NCBI GenBank assembly: GCA_020848275.1
Contig: JADLAK010000015.1
Coordinates: forward strand, 62,001 to 126,000
Length of the DNA stretch: 64,000 bases
DNA from: Planctomycetota bacterium
Lineage (GTDB): Bacteria > Planctomycetota > UBA8742 > UBA2392
Direction of reading: 5' to 3'
Shown here: positions 25,405-34,216 of the stretch, piece after piece
Numbering within the stretch: the stretch's first letter is position 1
Layout of the letters: each line of letters begins with the position of its first letter
The notes under the pieces: model-generated
What the model was told of the DNA's origin: nothing
Databases searched by the model: none
Seen by the model: only the letters and a program-made list of their open reading frames with translations
Made by a program: the position numbers and the translations under genes

Positions 25405-27024
25405 ATGAATATCAAGAAACCACTGGGCGCGCTGTTTGGCGTGCTGGCGCTGATTGCGCTGCTTGCTCCGGCCACGCTTGTACGCGCGCAGGACAAACCC
25501 GCACCCAAGGCTGAAGCCAAAACCGACGCCTACACGTCCTCGACAACCTTTCGTTACGAAGGGCTGATCTTTGTCGATGCGATGGTCAACGGCAAAGGCC
25601 CGTACAACTTCCTTTTCGACAGCGGCGCGAGCACGTCGATCCTCGGCGAGCGCCTTGCCACCGAACTCGCGATCAAGACCGTCAAGAGTCCCATGGGCGC
25701 ACAGGGCGTTGGCACGCAGGACATGTCGCTGGCGATTGTCGAAACCCTGCGCCTCGCCGATTTCGAGCGCGAGGAAATTCCGGTCGGCGTGATGAACCTC
25801 GACCACATCTCGGGCGAACTTGGCAAGCACATGCACGGCATCATCGGCCAGAACATGATCAAGTACATGCGCAAGATCGAGTTTGATTTCTCGACCTCGA
25901 CGCTGTCGATCACGCGCTTCAAGAAGGGCCAGGGCCCCCAGATCGATGCCGAAGAGTTGCTGCTCAAGGTGATGATCGAGGGCGGCATTGGCGGCATCAA
26001 AATCCCCGGCTTTCCCGGCGGCGATGACGACGAGGGTGAAGAGCCCGCCAAGCCGGTGAAGCCTGCAAAGCCCGATGACGACCCCGAAGACGACGACCAG
26101 TTCTCCGCGGGCCCCAACGGCGCGTTTGGCGTAACGATCGACGACGCGCCCGCGCTCGCCAGTACGACCTTTAGCTACCGCCATCTGGACATGGGCGGGC
26201 TTGGCCTGATGGAAGTCGCGATGTGGTTTGTCGACGTCAAGCTCAACGGCCACAAACACACGTTGTTCTTCGACACCGGCGCCTCGACGCTTGCGGTGCT
26301 GACCAAGAAGGCGGCCCAGGGCCTCAAGATCGACACCAGCTTCGAGTATGGCGTCAAGGGCGTGGGTGAAAGCATCGCCAGCGAAGGCATCCTCGACAGC
26401 CTTGAAATCGGCGACCTTAAAATCGCCGAGCCCACCTGCAGCGTGATGGACCTCGATGCGGTGCTGGGCCAGCTTGAAATCGTCGGCGGCAAGTGCGACG
26501 GCATCGTCGGCCTGCCGCTTGCCACGCGCTTCAAGCGCATGATCGTCGATGGCGAGACCAAACAAGTAACGCTTGAGCCCTACGGCAAGGGCGAGGCCAA
26601 CGCCTTTGATCCCGCCGAGGGCGAAGCCTTGATGAAGCAGGCCGTGATTGCAACCTGGAACCAGAAAGCCAGCAAGCTTGGCTTTGGCGGCGACTGTGTG
26701 CTGCTCGACGATTGGGAAAAGTTGAAGCTGAAGGACGGCGGCCTGCGCGTTGAAAGCGTCGAAGACGGCGCCGCGGCCAAGGCCGGTCTCAAGAAGGGCG
26801 ACATCATCACGGCGGTTGTCGGCGCGGAGAAAGACGATGCCGGCAAAGCCGCCGACATGCCCGCGCGCGGCATTTCGGGGCTCGTGATGTGGGCATGCAT
26901 ACAGCAACCCGGCACGCTCATTACCTTGCGCGCGCTGCGCGGCGGCGAGACCATTGAGGTTTCCTACAAGCTCGACGCCTACGGCTTCAAAGGCTCATTT
27001 CCTGAAAAGTACCGGCAAAAGTAG
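25405..27024 (+). CDS. Exported double aspartyl-protease-like protein with PDZ domain
   Basis: The 539-residue protein has a Sec signal peptide (residues 1-28, ending VRAQ). Two retropepsin-like half domains follow, each with the catalytic motif: FDSGAS at residue 72 and FDTGAS near 290. Between them lies a Pro/Asp/Glu-rich linker (about 205-240) that may span the gap between lobes. A PDZ domain follows near 445-520 (LRVESVEDGAAAKAGLKKGDIITAV). It is likely periplasmic. Proteins with this layout are common in environmental bacteria but their substrates are not known. GGGGAGAGATAA before the ATG gives a good ribosome binding site. A 14-bp-stem terminator follows. Confidence 0.85.
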   Translation: MNIKKPLGALFGVLALIALLAPATLVRAQDKPAPKAEAKTDAYTSSTTFRYEGLIFVDAMVNGKGPYNFLFDSGASTSILGERLATELAIKTVKSPMGAQGVGTQDMSLAIVETLRLADFEREEIPVGVMNLDHISGELGKHMHGIIGQNMIKYMRKIEFDFSTSTLSITRFKKGQGPQIDAEELLLKVMIEGGIGGIKIPGFPGGDDDEGEEPAKPVKPAKPDDDPEDDDQFSAGPNGAFGVTIDDAPALASTTFSYRHLDMGGLGLMEVAMWFVDVKLNGHKHTLFFDTGASTLAVLTKKAAQGLKIDTSFEYGVKGVGESIASEGILDSLEIGDLKIAEPTCSVMDLDAVLGQLEIVGGKCDGIVGLPLATRFKRMIVDGETKQVTLEPYGKGEANAFDPAEGEALMKQAVIATWNQKASKLGFGGDCVLLDDWEKLKLKDGGLRVESVEDGAAAKAGLKKGDIITAVVGAEKDDAGKAADMPARGISGLVMWACIQQPGTLITLRALRGGETIEVSYKLDAYGFKGSFPEKYRQK

Positions 27025-27044
27025 CCGCATCAGTGCCAGTGACT

Positions 27045-27080
27045 AAATCGGGCCCGGCGTAGCCGGGCCCGATTTTCTTG
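27045..27080 (+). terminator. Strong intrinsic terminator
   Basis: AAATCGGGCCCGGC, a GTA loop and GCCGGGCCCGATTT form a 14-bp perfect stem (27045-27075), ending in a T-run. It follows the aspartyl protease gene by 20 bp. Confidence 0.88.
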
Positions 27081-27374
27081 CCGCATTGGTGTCGTTTTCC
27101 GCGCTGAGACCTTCGCGGGAAGGAAATCGGCGTAACTGGCTACCAGCAAGGCAACTCTGCCGGTTGATGGCGGTAGAGTTGTCGCATCAATGCGCCTAAT
27201 TGGCCGAAGTACATAAATCTTTGTAACCTCAAATCATGCGGTAACTTGCGGTGTCAAGTGATACAACACGTGCATTCTTTCAACTCGTACGCCATTGCGC
27301 GAAATTGGGGCTTCTGGCAGAAGATTCACAGTCGCATTGCACTGATTGCACGAAGCCTAGTCTTGGAAGCCGTG
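27081..27374 (+). other. Intergenic region upstream of the Fis-type regulator
   Basis: No gene or clear repeat is seen. Base composition drops in GC compared with coding regions (for example 27215-27290). The region probably holds the promoter and leader of the regulator at 27375. The frame is open from 27246, so a longer N-terminus is formally possible but looks non-coding. Confidence 0.5.
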
Positions 27375-29594
27375 ATGGCCGAAACCTCGACTCCGAAACC
27401 GCAAGACGCAATTCACTCGATTGTCATCAATCGAAGGCTGCGCACGCTAATGCAATGGGGCGCGGATTTCTCCGAGCGCGAACGCCAGCAGGGTCGCCGC
27501 ACGCTTTGGGCACCGTGCCAGGGCCTTGGCGGTTCCGTCAGCCTGCGAAGCTGGATTCTCGAACAAGCGGGCGAGGCACTAGGCCGCGGCGGCCTTGTGG
27601 ACGCGCCTACCCTTATTTCCGGCGCCGCCGACAACCTGGTCATCGCAGACCCGGCATCGGCCGACACGGAAAGCCTGACCTGGCTTGTTGAGTTGCTCGC
27701 CTGCGCCCAGGTGGCCGACGGCCTCACGAGCACACCGCCGTTGCCGCGCCTCGTCATCCTGCTCCCGCTCAAGGCCGCGATGCCGCCCCACCTTGAGCCG
27801 TTCCTTGAGCGCCTGCACACGCTGGGCGCCGTCGACATCCGGCCCCCGGGTAAAGACGCGGAAATCGCCGAAGATGAATACGAAGCCGCGCTGAGTTCAC
27901 TGCCCGCCGGTGCGGGCGCGCTGCCGGCGGCGATCGCGCTTTCACCCATTCCACTTACGCGCGTGCAATACGAGCGCCTCGCCGCGGCGTGTGGCGCGTC
28001 GCCGGAATTCGCGCAGGCGATACTGAAGTCAGACCTCTTGTTCAGCGCGGAGGCCCACTTCGTGGTTGATTCGTCTTCGGCGCGCCGCTTGCTGCTCGCC
28101 GGCGCAGACGAAAAAGTCCGTGAGCGCGCTGCGCGCACGCTGCTTGAGGTTTGCGAAAAAGAATTCGAGAACCTGCCCGACGCGCGCGTCGAGCTGCTCA
28201 AGCACGCCGGCGAAACCCGCCAGGCCACGCGCTTGGCCAAGCGCCGCTTCGAGGACCATTTCAACTCGGGCCGCAACGCCGAGGCTCTGCGCATCCTGCG
28301 CATCGCCCACGAACTCGGCATCTCGATGGAAAACGTGCCGCAAGCCGAGGATTTCGACCAGGCCAAACTTGCGGCGCTGTACGCGCTGCAGGGCCAGTAC
28401 GCGCGCGCCCAGGACACGCTGCAGCCGCTGCTGCGCAAGCGCCGGCTGCTCGAAGACCCGCAATTCGTGGAATGGATCGCGATATGCTGCCGCGAACTCG
28501 CCATGTACGCGGGCTTCGACAAGCGCGTGGCCGACAGCATGCTGCGCCGCGCCATCCGCCTCGCGGCAGCTTCGCTAGACCGCACGTACCGGCTGCAGAT
28601 CCTGCGCGTGGGCCTGCTGCGTTCGCGCGCATTCAAGCTCAATGAACGCGCGGACTGGCTGTTTTCGCACATCCACCAGGGATCGCTGGATAAAGTCAGC
28701 CGCGGAACCCTCGCGCTTTATTACCACGCGGCGGCAACGCGCCAGATCGACCGCGGCGCGTACAAGGCGGCCTTCCGGCAATTGCGAAAACTGACGTCGC
28801 TTGCGTTTTCGGACCAGCAGGCGGGTGAGGGCTACAGCATGATGGCGCGCTGCCGCCTGCATTTCGGCGACCGCGACGGCGCCCAGCGTTACGCGTCGGC
28901 GGCGCTTCAATTCGGCCTGCGCGGCGCGGAGTTACGGCTGGTCCAGGAAGCGGCGCAAATTCTACGCGAGATCGGCCAGCGCACGGACCGCCCCACGCAC
29001 CTCAATGGCAAGAAACAAGCCCGCAAGGGCGAGCCCGAGACGCCGCGCAGCGCCGACCCGGCAAAGCTGTTTGGCATTCTTGAGCATCGCTTCGGCGCGG
29101 TTTACTGGGCACGCCGACGCCACGGGCAGCTCAAGGAATTCGGCAAACATCCCGGCGCCGACCCGCAAGGCCTTGCGGTGTTCACTGAACGCACGGGGCG
29201 CGCCATTCGCATCAACAGCGCTGAGGGCGCGGGCCTGCGGGCGCTGATTTTCATGCGCGCCGAGGGTGACGACACCGTGATCTTCCCGCCTCGGCCCGAG
29301 GGCGGCCGCGCCGAGGACGGTATCATGCGGTTCTTGCAGGCCGACCATGACGTCGCGAGCGCCGAAAAACCCGCGGCCATGCCGCGCCGCCGCGAAGTTA
29401 TCGAGGACTACCTCAAGCGCATCACCGAACATGACCCCGCCAAGGGCCTCTACGACGCGCTTGAAGCGCTGTTTGCCAAGGACGTCTTGCTTCACCTCGA
29501 GGACCTTGGCGTGCCCAAGGAAGAAATGGCGGGCAAACTCGGCGTCAGCCGCGCCACGCTCTATCGCATGTTTGCGCGCTGCGGCCTCAATTGA
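27375..29594 (+). CDS. Large helical-repeat regulator with C-terminal Fis-type HTH
   Basis: The 739-residue protein ends with a clear Fis-like helix-turn-helix (LGVPKEEMAGKLGVSRATLYRMFARCGLN). The middle (about 270-560) is made of helical, TPR-like repeats (LRILRIAHELGISMENV, AALYALQGQYARAQDTL). The N-terminal 230 residues look like a degenerate ATPase or STAND-type fold: a strand-helix pattern with PRLVILLPLK and ADNLVIADPAS, but without a Walker A lysine. This resembles MalT-like regulators with a decayed NTPase. No DNA target or signal can be named. ATG 27375 is preferred by coding character. Confidence 0.65.
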   Translation: MAETSTPKPQDAIHSIVINRRLRTLMQWGADFSERERQQGRRTLWAPCQGLGGSVSLRSWILEQAGEALGRGGLVDAPTLISGAADNLVIADPASADTESLTWLVELLACAQVADGLTSTPPLPRLVILLPLKAAMPPHLEPFLERLHTLGAVDIRPPGKDAEIAEDEYEAALSSLPAGAGALPAAIALSPIPLTRVQYERLAAACGASPEFAQAILKSDLLFSAEAHFVVDSSSARRLLLAGADEKVRERAARTLLEVCEKEFENLPDARVELLKHAGETRQATRLAKRRFEDHFNSGRNAEALRILRIAHELGISMENVPQAEDFDQAKLAALYALQGQYARAQDTLQPLLRKRRLLEDPQFVEWIAICCRELAMYAGFDKRVADSMLRRAIRLAAASLDRTYRLQILRVGLLRSRAFKLNERADWLFSHIHQGSLDKVSRGTLALYYHAAATRQIDRGAYKAAFRQLRKLTSLAFSDQQAGEGYSMMARCRLHFGDRDGAQRYASAALQFGLRGAELRLVQEAAQILREIGQRTDRPTHLNGKKQARKGEPETPRSADPAKLFGILEHRFGAVYWARRRHGQLKEFGKHPGADPQGLAVFTERTGRAIRINSAEGAGLRALIFMRAEGDDTVIFPPRPEGGRAEDGIMRFLQADHDVASAEKPAAMPRRREVIEDYLKRITEHDPAKGLYDALEALFAKDVLLHLEDLGVPKEEMAGKLGVSRATLYRMFARCGLN

Positions 29595-29893
29595 ACATCA
29601 GGTAGTGCATCATGCTAACTGCGCCAACGCGCCATTTGGCGATCTGCGGCATGTCTGCCAAGCCCAAAGTGCGCGGTTAATAGCCACTGGGACGGAATGG
29701 CGATTCAGCCGTGATATAACTCTGTGCGATTTTATGTTAACTAATCAGTTATTAGAAAATATCATTGTTGAGATGATTTAGGTCTATTTCCGCCAATGCG
29801 TTTTGGTGCGTCAACTTCACGCCGCATGGCAGAATGTGGAGCCATCGAACGATTGTTGCTAGGATTCGCGCGATAACCTGCGGACAACGCGAC
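29595..29893 (+). other. AT-rich intergenic region
   Basis: The 299 bases contain no gene that I can support. The stretch 29710-29790 is markedly AT-rich for this genome (TTTTATGTTAACTAATCAGT and following). It may hold promoters or a curved-DNA element. Confidence 0.5.
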
Positions 29894-30196
29894 ATGCCCA
29901 AAGTACTGGTCCAGAACGAAGCCTTGGAATTCGAAGTTGAGTCTAATACCAACCTGCTTAAGGCCCTGCGCCAGAACGGCCATTCGCCCTATGGCATGTT
30001 CAGCCGCTTCCTGCCATTCCTGTTTCGCGGCGCCGATGACGTGCTGGTCATCGAGGGCAAAAAGAACCTGACGCCCCCCACCGACCGCGAGCGTTCAATC
30101 CTCGGCCAGAAAATCGACAACAACGTGCGCCTGGCCAGCGAGGCCAGCGTGACGGGCGACGTCGAGATCCACACCGCCGCACGCATCAAGATTTAA
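29894..30196 (+). CDS. Ferredoxin-fold protein without any cysteine
   Basis: The 100-residue protein follows the 2Fe-2S ferredoxin pattern: EFEVESNTNLLKALRQNGH at the start, VIEGKKNLTPPTDRERSIL in the middle, and NVRLASEASVTGDVEIHT at the end, matching the usual RLxCQ...GDV. It contains no cysteine at all; the cluster loop reads YGMFSRFLPFLFRGADD and RLAC reads RLAS. It therefore cannot bind an iron-sulfur cluster in the normal way. Compare the cysteine-containing ferredoxin at 53789-54094, which shares the PPxxxER and TGDV blocks. It may be a structural or decoy partner. A GCTGGGGCC hairpin follows. Confidence 0.7.
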   Translation: MPKVLVQNEALEFEVESNTNLLKALRQNGHSPYGMFSRFLPFLFRGADDVLVIEGKKNLTPPTDRERSILGQKIDNNVRLASEASVTGDVEIHTAARIKI

Positions 30197-30202
30197 AAAG
30201 TG

Positions 30203-30224
30203 GCTGGGGCCTCTCGGCCCCAGC
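30203..30224. terminator. Hairpin terminator between convergent genes
   Basis: GCTGGGGCC, TCTC and GGCCCCAGC form a 9-bp stem. Five A precede it (30195-30199), so on the minus strand it is followed by a T-run. It probably stops both the ferredoxin-like gene and the amidase gene. Confidence 0.75.
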
Positions 30225-30281
30225 ATTTGCCATTGATGCTCGATTATCGCTTTTCGCAGGGACCAGCGGCCCCGGCCACAA

Positions 30282-31319
30282 CTACTTGCTCACAGTTTTG
30301 CCGGAACGCGCGAAGTTGCACATGCCCTTGAACACGGCCTTGGCCATATCCATCTGGTGCGACTTGGTCGCGAGCAACTTCGCCTCTTCCCGGTTGCTCA
30401 TGAAGCCAAGTTCGATCAGCGTCGCGGGCATCCTGGTTTTGCACAGCACACGCAGGCCGCGCGGGTCCTTCTTGGCGCCGCGGATGGCGACTTCCGTTTC
30501 GCTGTCGACCGCGGCGTTGATGGCCTTGGCAAGTTTCGCGCTCTCGGCGGAATCGCCGTTATAGAAGCATTCGAAGCCCGTCACGCTGCTGTCGTTGGGC
30601 GCGATATTGGCGTGCACGCTGACGAAGAAATCACAGCCCTTGCTGTTGGCCAGCTCGCAACGTTCCTCAAGCTCAGGGTAAACATCGGTTGTACGGGTCA
30701 TCACCACCGTTGCGCCTTCGGCCTCGCACATGTCCTTCAGCATCATGCCCACCGAAAGCGTGATGTCACACTCGCGCACGCCGTTGCCCATGCCCCCCGG
30801 GTCCTTGCCGCCGTGCCCGGGATCGATGCAGATCGTCACGCCCTTCAGCGCGTTGCCGCGCGGCGCGGCCTTCGCCGGGCCCTTCACGGGTCGCAGCGGC
30901 TCAACGGGCTCGAGGTCATAGTTGCTGATCTTGCGCTCGTGGTCGATGTCGCGAAGAAGTTCGTGGCGGCCGAAGTGCTTGGCCAAAAACACGAACACCG
31001 ATTCCGGCAGCAGCACCTCAAAGCCGTCCTTCTGCACGGCGTCGCGCTCAAAGCGCCAATAAGTTTCGTTCAGCACCAGCACATCCGAATCGACCTTGAA
31101 CAACACGCGGTCGCCCTGCGGGCTCTTCATCATGTAGGCGCCCGCGCCGCTGCCATCCTCCACCACCCAGCCCATCTTCGCCGCCAACTGCGACAACTCG
31201 ATCGTGCGTGGTTCAGGGTTTTCGCGGGTCACGCGTTGCGGCGGGATCTCGCCGACAGGAAGCATGCAACCGCCAAGAAGAAGGCCGCAAAGGCAGGTCA
31301 GGGCCAGTGTCAGACGCAT
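30282..31319 (-). CDS. N-acetylmuramoyl-L-alanine amidase lipoprotein (Amidase_3)
   Basis: The 345-residue protein starts MRLTLALTCLCGLLLGGC, with a lipobox at Cys18. The Amidase_3 domain begins near residue 160: ICIDPGHGGKDPGG (zinc His), RECDITL (zinc Glu), FVSVHANIAPN (zinc His) and ATLIELGFMSN (catalytic Glu). It would cut the bond between MurNAc and the stem peptide in periplasmic peptidoglycan. The N-terminal 150 residues form a separate domain without a clear family. Start ATG 31319 is set by the signal peptide. Confidence 0.9.
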   Translation of the reverse strand: MRLTLALTCLCGLLLGGCMLPVGEIPPQRVTRENPEPRTIELSQLAAKMGWVVEDGSGAGAYMMKSPQGDRVLFKVDSDVLVLNETYWRFERDAVQKDGFEVLLPESVFVFLAKHFGRHELLRDIDHERKISNYDLEPVEPLRPVKGPAKAAPRGNALKGVTICIDPGHGGKDPGGMGNGVRECDITLSVGMMLKDMCEAEGATVVMTRTTDVYPELEERCELANSKGCDFFVSVHANIAPNDSSVTGFECFYNGDSAESAKLAKAINAAVDSETEVAIRGAKKDPRGLRVLCKTRMPATLIELGFMSNREEAKLLATKSHQMDMAKAVFKGMCNFARSGKTVSK

Positions 31320-31584
31320 TTTGAAGCTCCGTAAGTGAGCGAAAGTCCATGAAATGGCGCCGCAAGGGCGCATTGGTGGGGTATCGGCAATCACGGGGCC
31401 ATAATTGAGGAAAACTGGAGTCCCTTGACGTGACAACAGCGCAAATACAGGCAGGAACTGCCATTACAAACAGAATTAGGGGGATTGCGCCTGCCTGTTG
31501 GCGTTCGGGCCTCGCGCATCTAAGCTGTACACCCCAATTTCACGGGCAATTCATTTCCGCTAGTTAACCAGACAGTGAGGTCGC

Positions 31585-32781
31585 ATGAATCCCTTTGGCA
31601 GCTTGATGAGCGCCGACGACGCCCTTGACCTGATCCAGGCCAAGCTCAAGCCCGTTGCGGATTCCGAAAAAGTCACGCTGCAGGAATGCCTTGGCCGCGT
31701 GCTGGCCGAAGACGTCAAGAGCGCCGTGAATGTCCCGGCGTTCGATCGCGCGTCGATGGACGGTTATGCCGTGATCGCGCATGATCTTAATGAGCCGCGC
31801 ATGCTGCGCGAAGTCGGCAAAGCGTTTGCCGGCAAGCCCTACACCAAGAAACTCAACAACCTCGAATGCGTCGAGATCGCCACGGGCGCGCAGTTGCCCA
31901 AGGGCGCTGACGCCGTGGTCATGGTCGAACATGCGACGGTGGTCGGCAGCGCGATTTCCTTCAAGCAGCCCATTCGCGTGGGCGACAACGTCGGCCGCAC
32001 GGCTGAGGACATCGCCAAGGGCGATACCGTCATCAAGAAGGGCACGATCCTCGGCCCCGGCCAGATTGCGGCGCTCGCGATCGTCGGCCGCGACAAAGTT
32101 GAAGTTTACCGTCGGCCGTCGGTGCTGCTGTTCACTACGGGTGACGAAGTGGTCGCGCCTGGCAAGAAGCTTGGCGCGGGCCAGGTTTATGACTGCAACA
32201 GCTCAGCGATGATGGCCGTGGCGCAACGCGCCGGCGCCGTCGTCACCTGGCGCGCCAACGTCAAGGACCTTGCCGATTCACTGCTCAAAGTGCTCAAGGA
32301 CAACGCCAGGAAGTTCGACGCCATTGTGTTCTCGGGCGGCACGAGTGTCGGCAACAAGGACTTCGGCTTCGAGACCGTCAACAAGCTCGGCGACGTGTTT
32401 GTCCGCGGCGTCGCGATCAAACCCGGCAAGCCGGTGCTGTTCGGCAAAATCGGCAACTGCGCGGTGTTTGGCATGCCCGGTTATCCCACGAGCTGCCTGC
32501 TGACGGCCGAGCTGTTTTTGGCGCCGGGCATTCGCAAGCTCGCGCACATCGAAGACCATCACCGCGGTCGCTACATGGTCAAGTTGGCGCACGAGGTCAA
32601 GCAGGACAAAACCAAACAGGTGCTGCTGCCTGTTCGCGTCGACGAACACGACAACGCTTACAGCACCTTCAAGGGCTCGGGCTCGATCACGTCGTTGTCG
32701 GACAGCATCGGCTACATCAAGGTGGAGCCGGGCGACGGTGTTATGACCAAGGGCAGCACCGCAGTCGTGCACTCAATCTAA
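31585..32781 (+). CDS. moeA: Molybdopterin molybdenumtransferase
   Basis: The 398-residue enzyme inserts molybdate into molybdopterin in the last step of molybdenum cofactor synthesis. Characteristic blocks are FDRASMDGYAV near residue 55, VGDNVGRTAEDIAKGD, LFTTGDEVV, SGGTSVGNKDF and VFGMPGYPTSCLLTAELF. Length is normal. No other moa or mob gene is in the window and no molybdoenzyme is adjacent. A terminator hairpin follows directly after the stop. Confidence 0.94.
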   Translation: MNPFGSLMSADDALDLIQAKLKPVADSEKVTLQECLGRVLAEDVKSAVNVPAFDRASMDGYAVIAHDLNEPRMLREVGKAFAGKPYTKKLNNLECVEIATGAQLPKGADAVVMVEHATVVGSAISFKQPIRVGDNVGRTAEDIAKGDTVIKKGTILGPGQIAALAIVGRDKVEVYRRPSVLLFTTGDEVVAPGKKLGAGQVYDCNSSAMMAVAQRAGAVVTWRANVKDLADSLLKVLKDNARKFDAIVFSGGTSVGNKDFGFETVNKLGDVFVRGVAIKPGKPVLFGKIGNCAVFGMPGYPTSCLLTAELFLAPGIRKLAHIEDHHRGRYMVKLAHEVKQDKTKQVLLPVRVDEHDNAYSTFKGSGSITSLSDSIGYIKVEPGDGVMTKGSTAVVHSI

Positions 32782-32789
32782 AAACAGAG

Positions 32790-32816
32790 CCCCGCGCGTC
32801 AGCGCGGGGGTTTTGT
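32790..32816 (+). terminator. Intrinsic terminator after moeA
   Basis: CCCCGCGC, GTCA and GCGCGGGG form an 8-bp stem followed by GTTTTGTTT. Confidence 0.88.
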
Positions 32817-32828
32817 TTGATCCGTGAC

Positions 32829-32898
32829 GCGGACATTCTTGTCCGCGCGACCGACTCTTTGTTCCGCTTGCGCGGCACGGCGAACAGGAATGTCCGCC
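32829..32898. repeat. GCGGACA-type inverted repeat pair
   Basis: A hairpin GCGGACA/TGTCCGC (32829-32846) is matched 36 bp later by an inverted, imperfect copy (32882-32898, GAATGTCCGC end). The two 18-bp outer copies agree at about 16 positions. It lies between the convergent moeA and rph genes. Confidence 0.65.
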
Positions 32899-32905
32899 CC
32901 ACAGG

Positions 32906-33646
32906 TTAACCGTCGACTGCTAACTTCTGGATTGTGGCAAGGTCCGCGCAGCCCTTGGCTGCCAGCGCCAGTAGCAAATCGAGCTGTGCGCGCGGAAACG
33001 AGCGCTTCTCCGCCGTGCCCTGGACCTCCACGAATTCGCCCTTGCCCGTCATCACCACGTTCATGTCGGTTTCGGCGTTGACGTCTTCCTCGTAATTGAG
33101 GTCCAACACGGGCGTGCCGCCCACGATGCCGACGCTGACGGCCGCAATGCTGTCGATCAGCGGCCAGTACTTGAGCTTGCCGAGTTCCTTCAACTTCAAA
33201 CAGGCGTCCCAGAGCGCAACGTAGCAGCCAGTGATGCTTGCTGTGCGCGTGCCGCCGTCGGCCTGCAACACGTCGCAGTCGAGCCATATCGTCCGTTCGC
33301 CGATCTGGTTGAGGTCGATGATCGCGCGCAGCGCGCGCCCGACGAGGCGCTGGATTTCGACGCTGCGGCCATCGACTTTGCCGCCCTTGTCGCGCTGTTT
33401 GCGCGTGTTGGTGCTGCTGGGCAGCATCGCGTACTCCGCGCTCAGCCAACCGGCCTTGTCTTCTGGCTTCTTGTTGAAGTTCGCGCTCTTGATGTGCGGC
33501 GGCACGGACTCCTCGATCATCGCGCTGCAGATGACCTTGGTGTTGCCGAACTCGACCAGCACACTGCCGGGCGCGTGCATCGTGAAGTGCCGCGTGAATT
33601 TGATCGAGCGAAGCTGGTCAGCGGAACGGCCGTCGTGGCGAGGCAT
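32906..33646 (-). CDS. rph: Ribonuclease PH
   Basis: The 246-residue phosphorolytic exoribonuclease trims tRNA 3' ends. Blocks typical of the family are [59 protein letters not shown] and [20 protein letters not shown]. Length matches the family. Start ATG 33646 is supported by the conserved start of the domain. It lies downstream of panD on the same strand, separated by a terminator hairpin. Confidence 0.95.
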   Translation of the reverse strand: MPRHDGRSADQLRSIKFTRHFTMHAPGSVLVEFGNTKVICSAMIEESVPPHIKSANFNKKPEDKAGWLSAEYAMLPSSTNTRKQRDKGGKVDGRSVEIQRLVGRALRAIIDLNQIGERTIWLDCDVLQADGGTRTASITGCYVALWDACLKLKELGKLKYWPLIDSIAAVSVGIVGGTPVLDLNYEEDVNAETDMNVVMTGKGEFVEVQGTAEKRSFPRAQLDLLLALAAKGCADLATIQKLAVDG

Positions 33647-33653
33647 AGCGTCA

Positions 33654-33688
33654 TCCAAAAAGAAGAGGCGGGCAAGCATGCCCGCCTC
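33654..33688 (-). terminator. Terminator between panD and rph
   Basis: On the minus strand a GAGGCGGGCA-type 10-bp stem (33665-33688) with a 4-base loop is followed by TTCTTTTT (33655-33662). It lies just before the rph start, so rph may depend on readthrough or its own promoter. Confidence 0.75.
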
Positions 33689-33709
33689 GCGCAACTTTCT
33701 CAACACGCG

Positions 33710-34069
33710 TTAATGCCCGCGCTTGATGATTTCGTTCTTGTCGTTGAGCACCAGCACTTCGGGCTTGTGTTTCAACGCTTCCTCGCGCGTGAAAATGCCG
33801 TAGGCTACAACGATGATCTTGTCGCCTTCCTGGCACAAACGTGCGGCGGCGCCGTTGACGGCGATCGTGCGGCTGCCGCGCTTGCCCTCGATCACGTAGG
33901 TCGAGAAGCGCTGGCCGTTGTTGATGTTGTAGATGTCAACGCGCTGGTTGAGCAAAAAGCCCGCGGCGTCAATCAGGTCACGGTCTACTGTGATGCTTCC
34001 CTGATAACGAAGGTCGCACTGCGTCACGACCGCGGAGTGGATTTTGCCGACTAAGAGTTCAACCTGCAT
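33710..34069 (-). CDS. panD: Aspartate 1-decarboxylase
   Basis: This 119-residue proenzyme makes beta-alanine for pantothenate. The self-cleavage site Gly-Ser lies in RYQGSITVD near residues 24-25; cleavage would create the pyruvoyl group on the new N-terminal serine. The rest matches the family (NGQRFSTYVIEGKRGS, NGAAARLCQEGDKIIVVAY). Length is normal. It is divergent from yggS. No panB or panC lies nearby. Confidence 0.95.
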   Translation of the reverse strand: MQVELLVGKIHSAVVTQCDLRYQGSITVDRDLIDAAGFLLNQRVDIYNINNGQRFSTYVIEGKRGSRTIAVNGAAARLCQEGDKIIVVAYGIFTREEALKHKPEVLVLNDKNEIIKRGH

Positions 34070-34216
34070 GGAATCTCGTCAATCTGACTCATGTCTCGTA
34101 TCGCCCGTAATTCTAGGGGTAGCCGGCAGCACGTCAACGGTGCCAAACAAGGTAAACCACCGGCCCCGTGATTCTAAACACGCCCCGCCGCCCAAATCTT
34201 CCGTATATTGCCCGCC

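Noticed and set aside
25168-26907. A 579-codon open frame on the minus strand
   Set aside because: It is antisense to the aspartyl protease/PDZ gene, which has clear motifs and a signal peptide. Long antisense frames arise from the GC-rich third codon positions.
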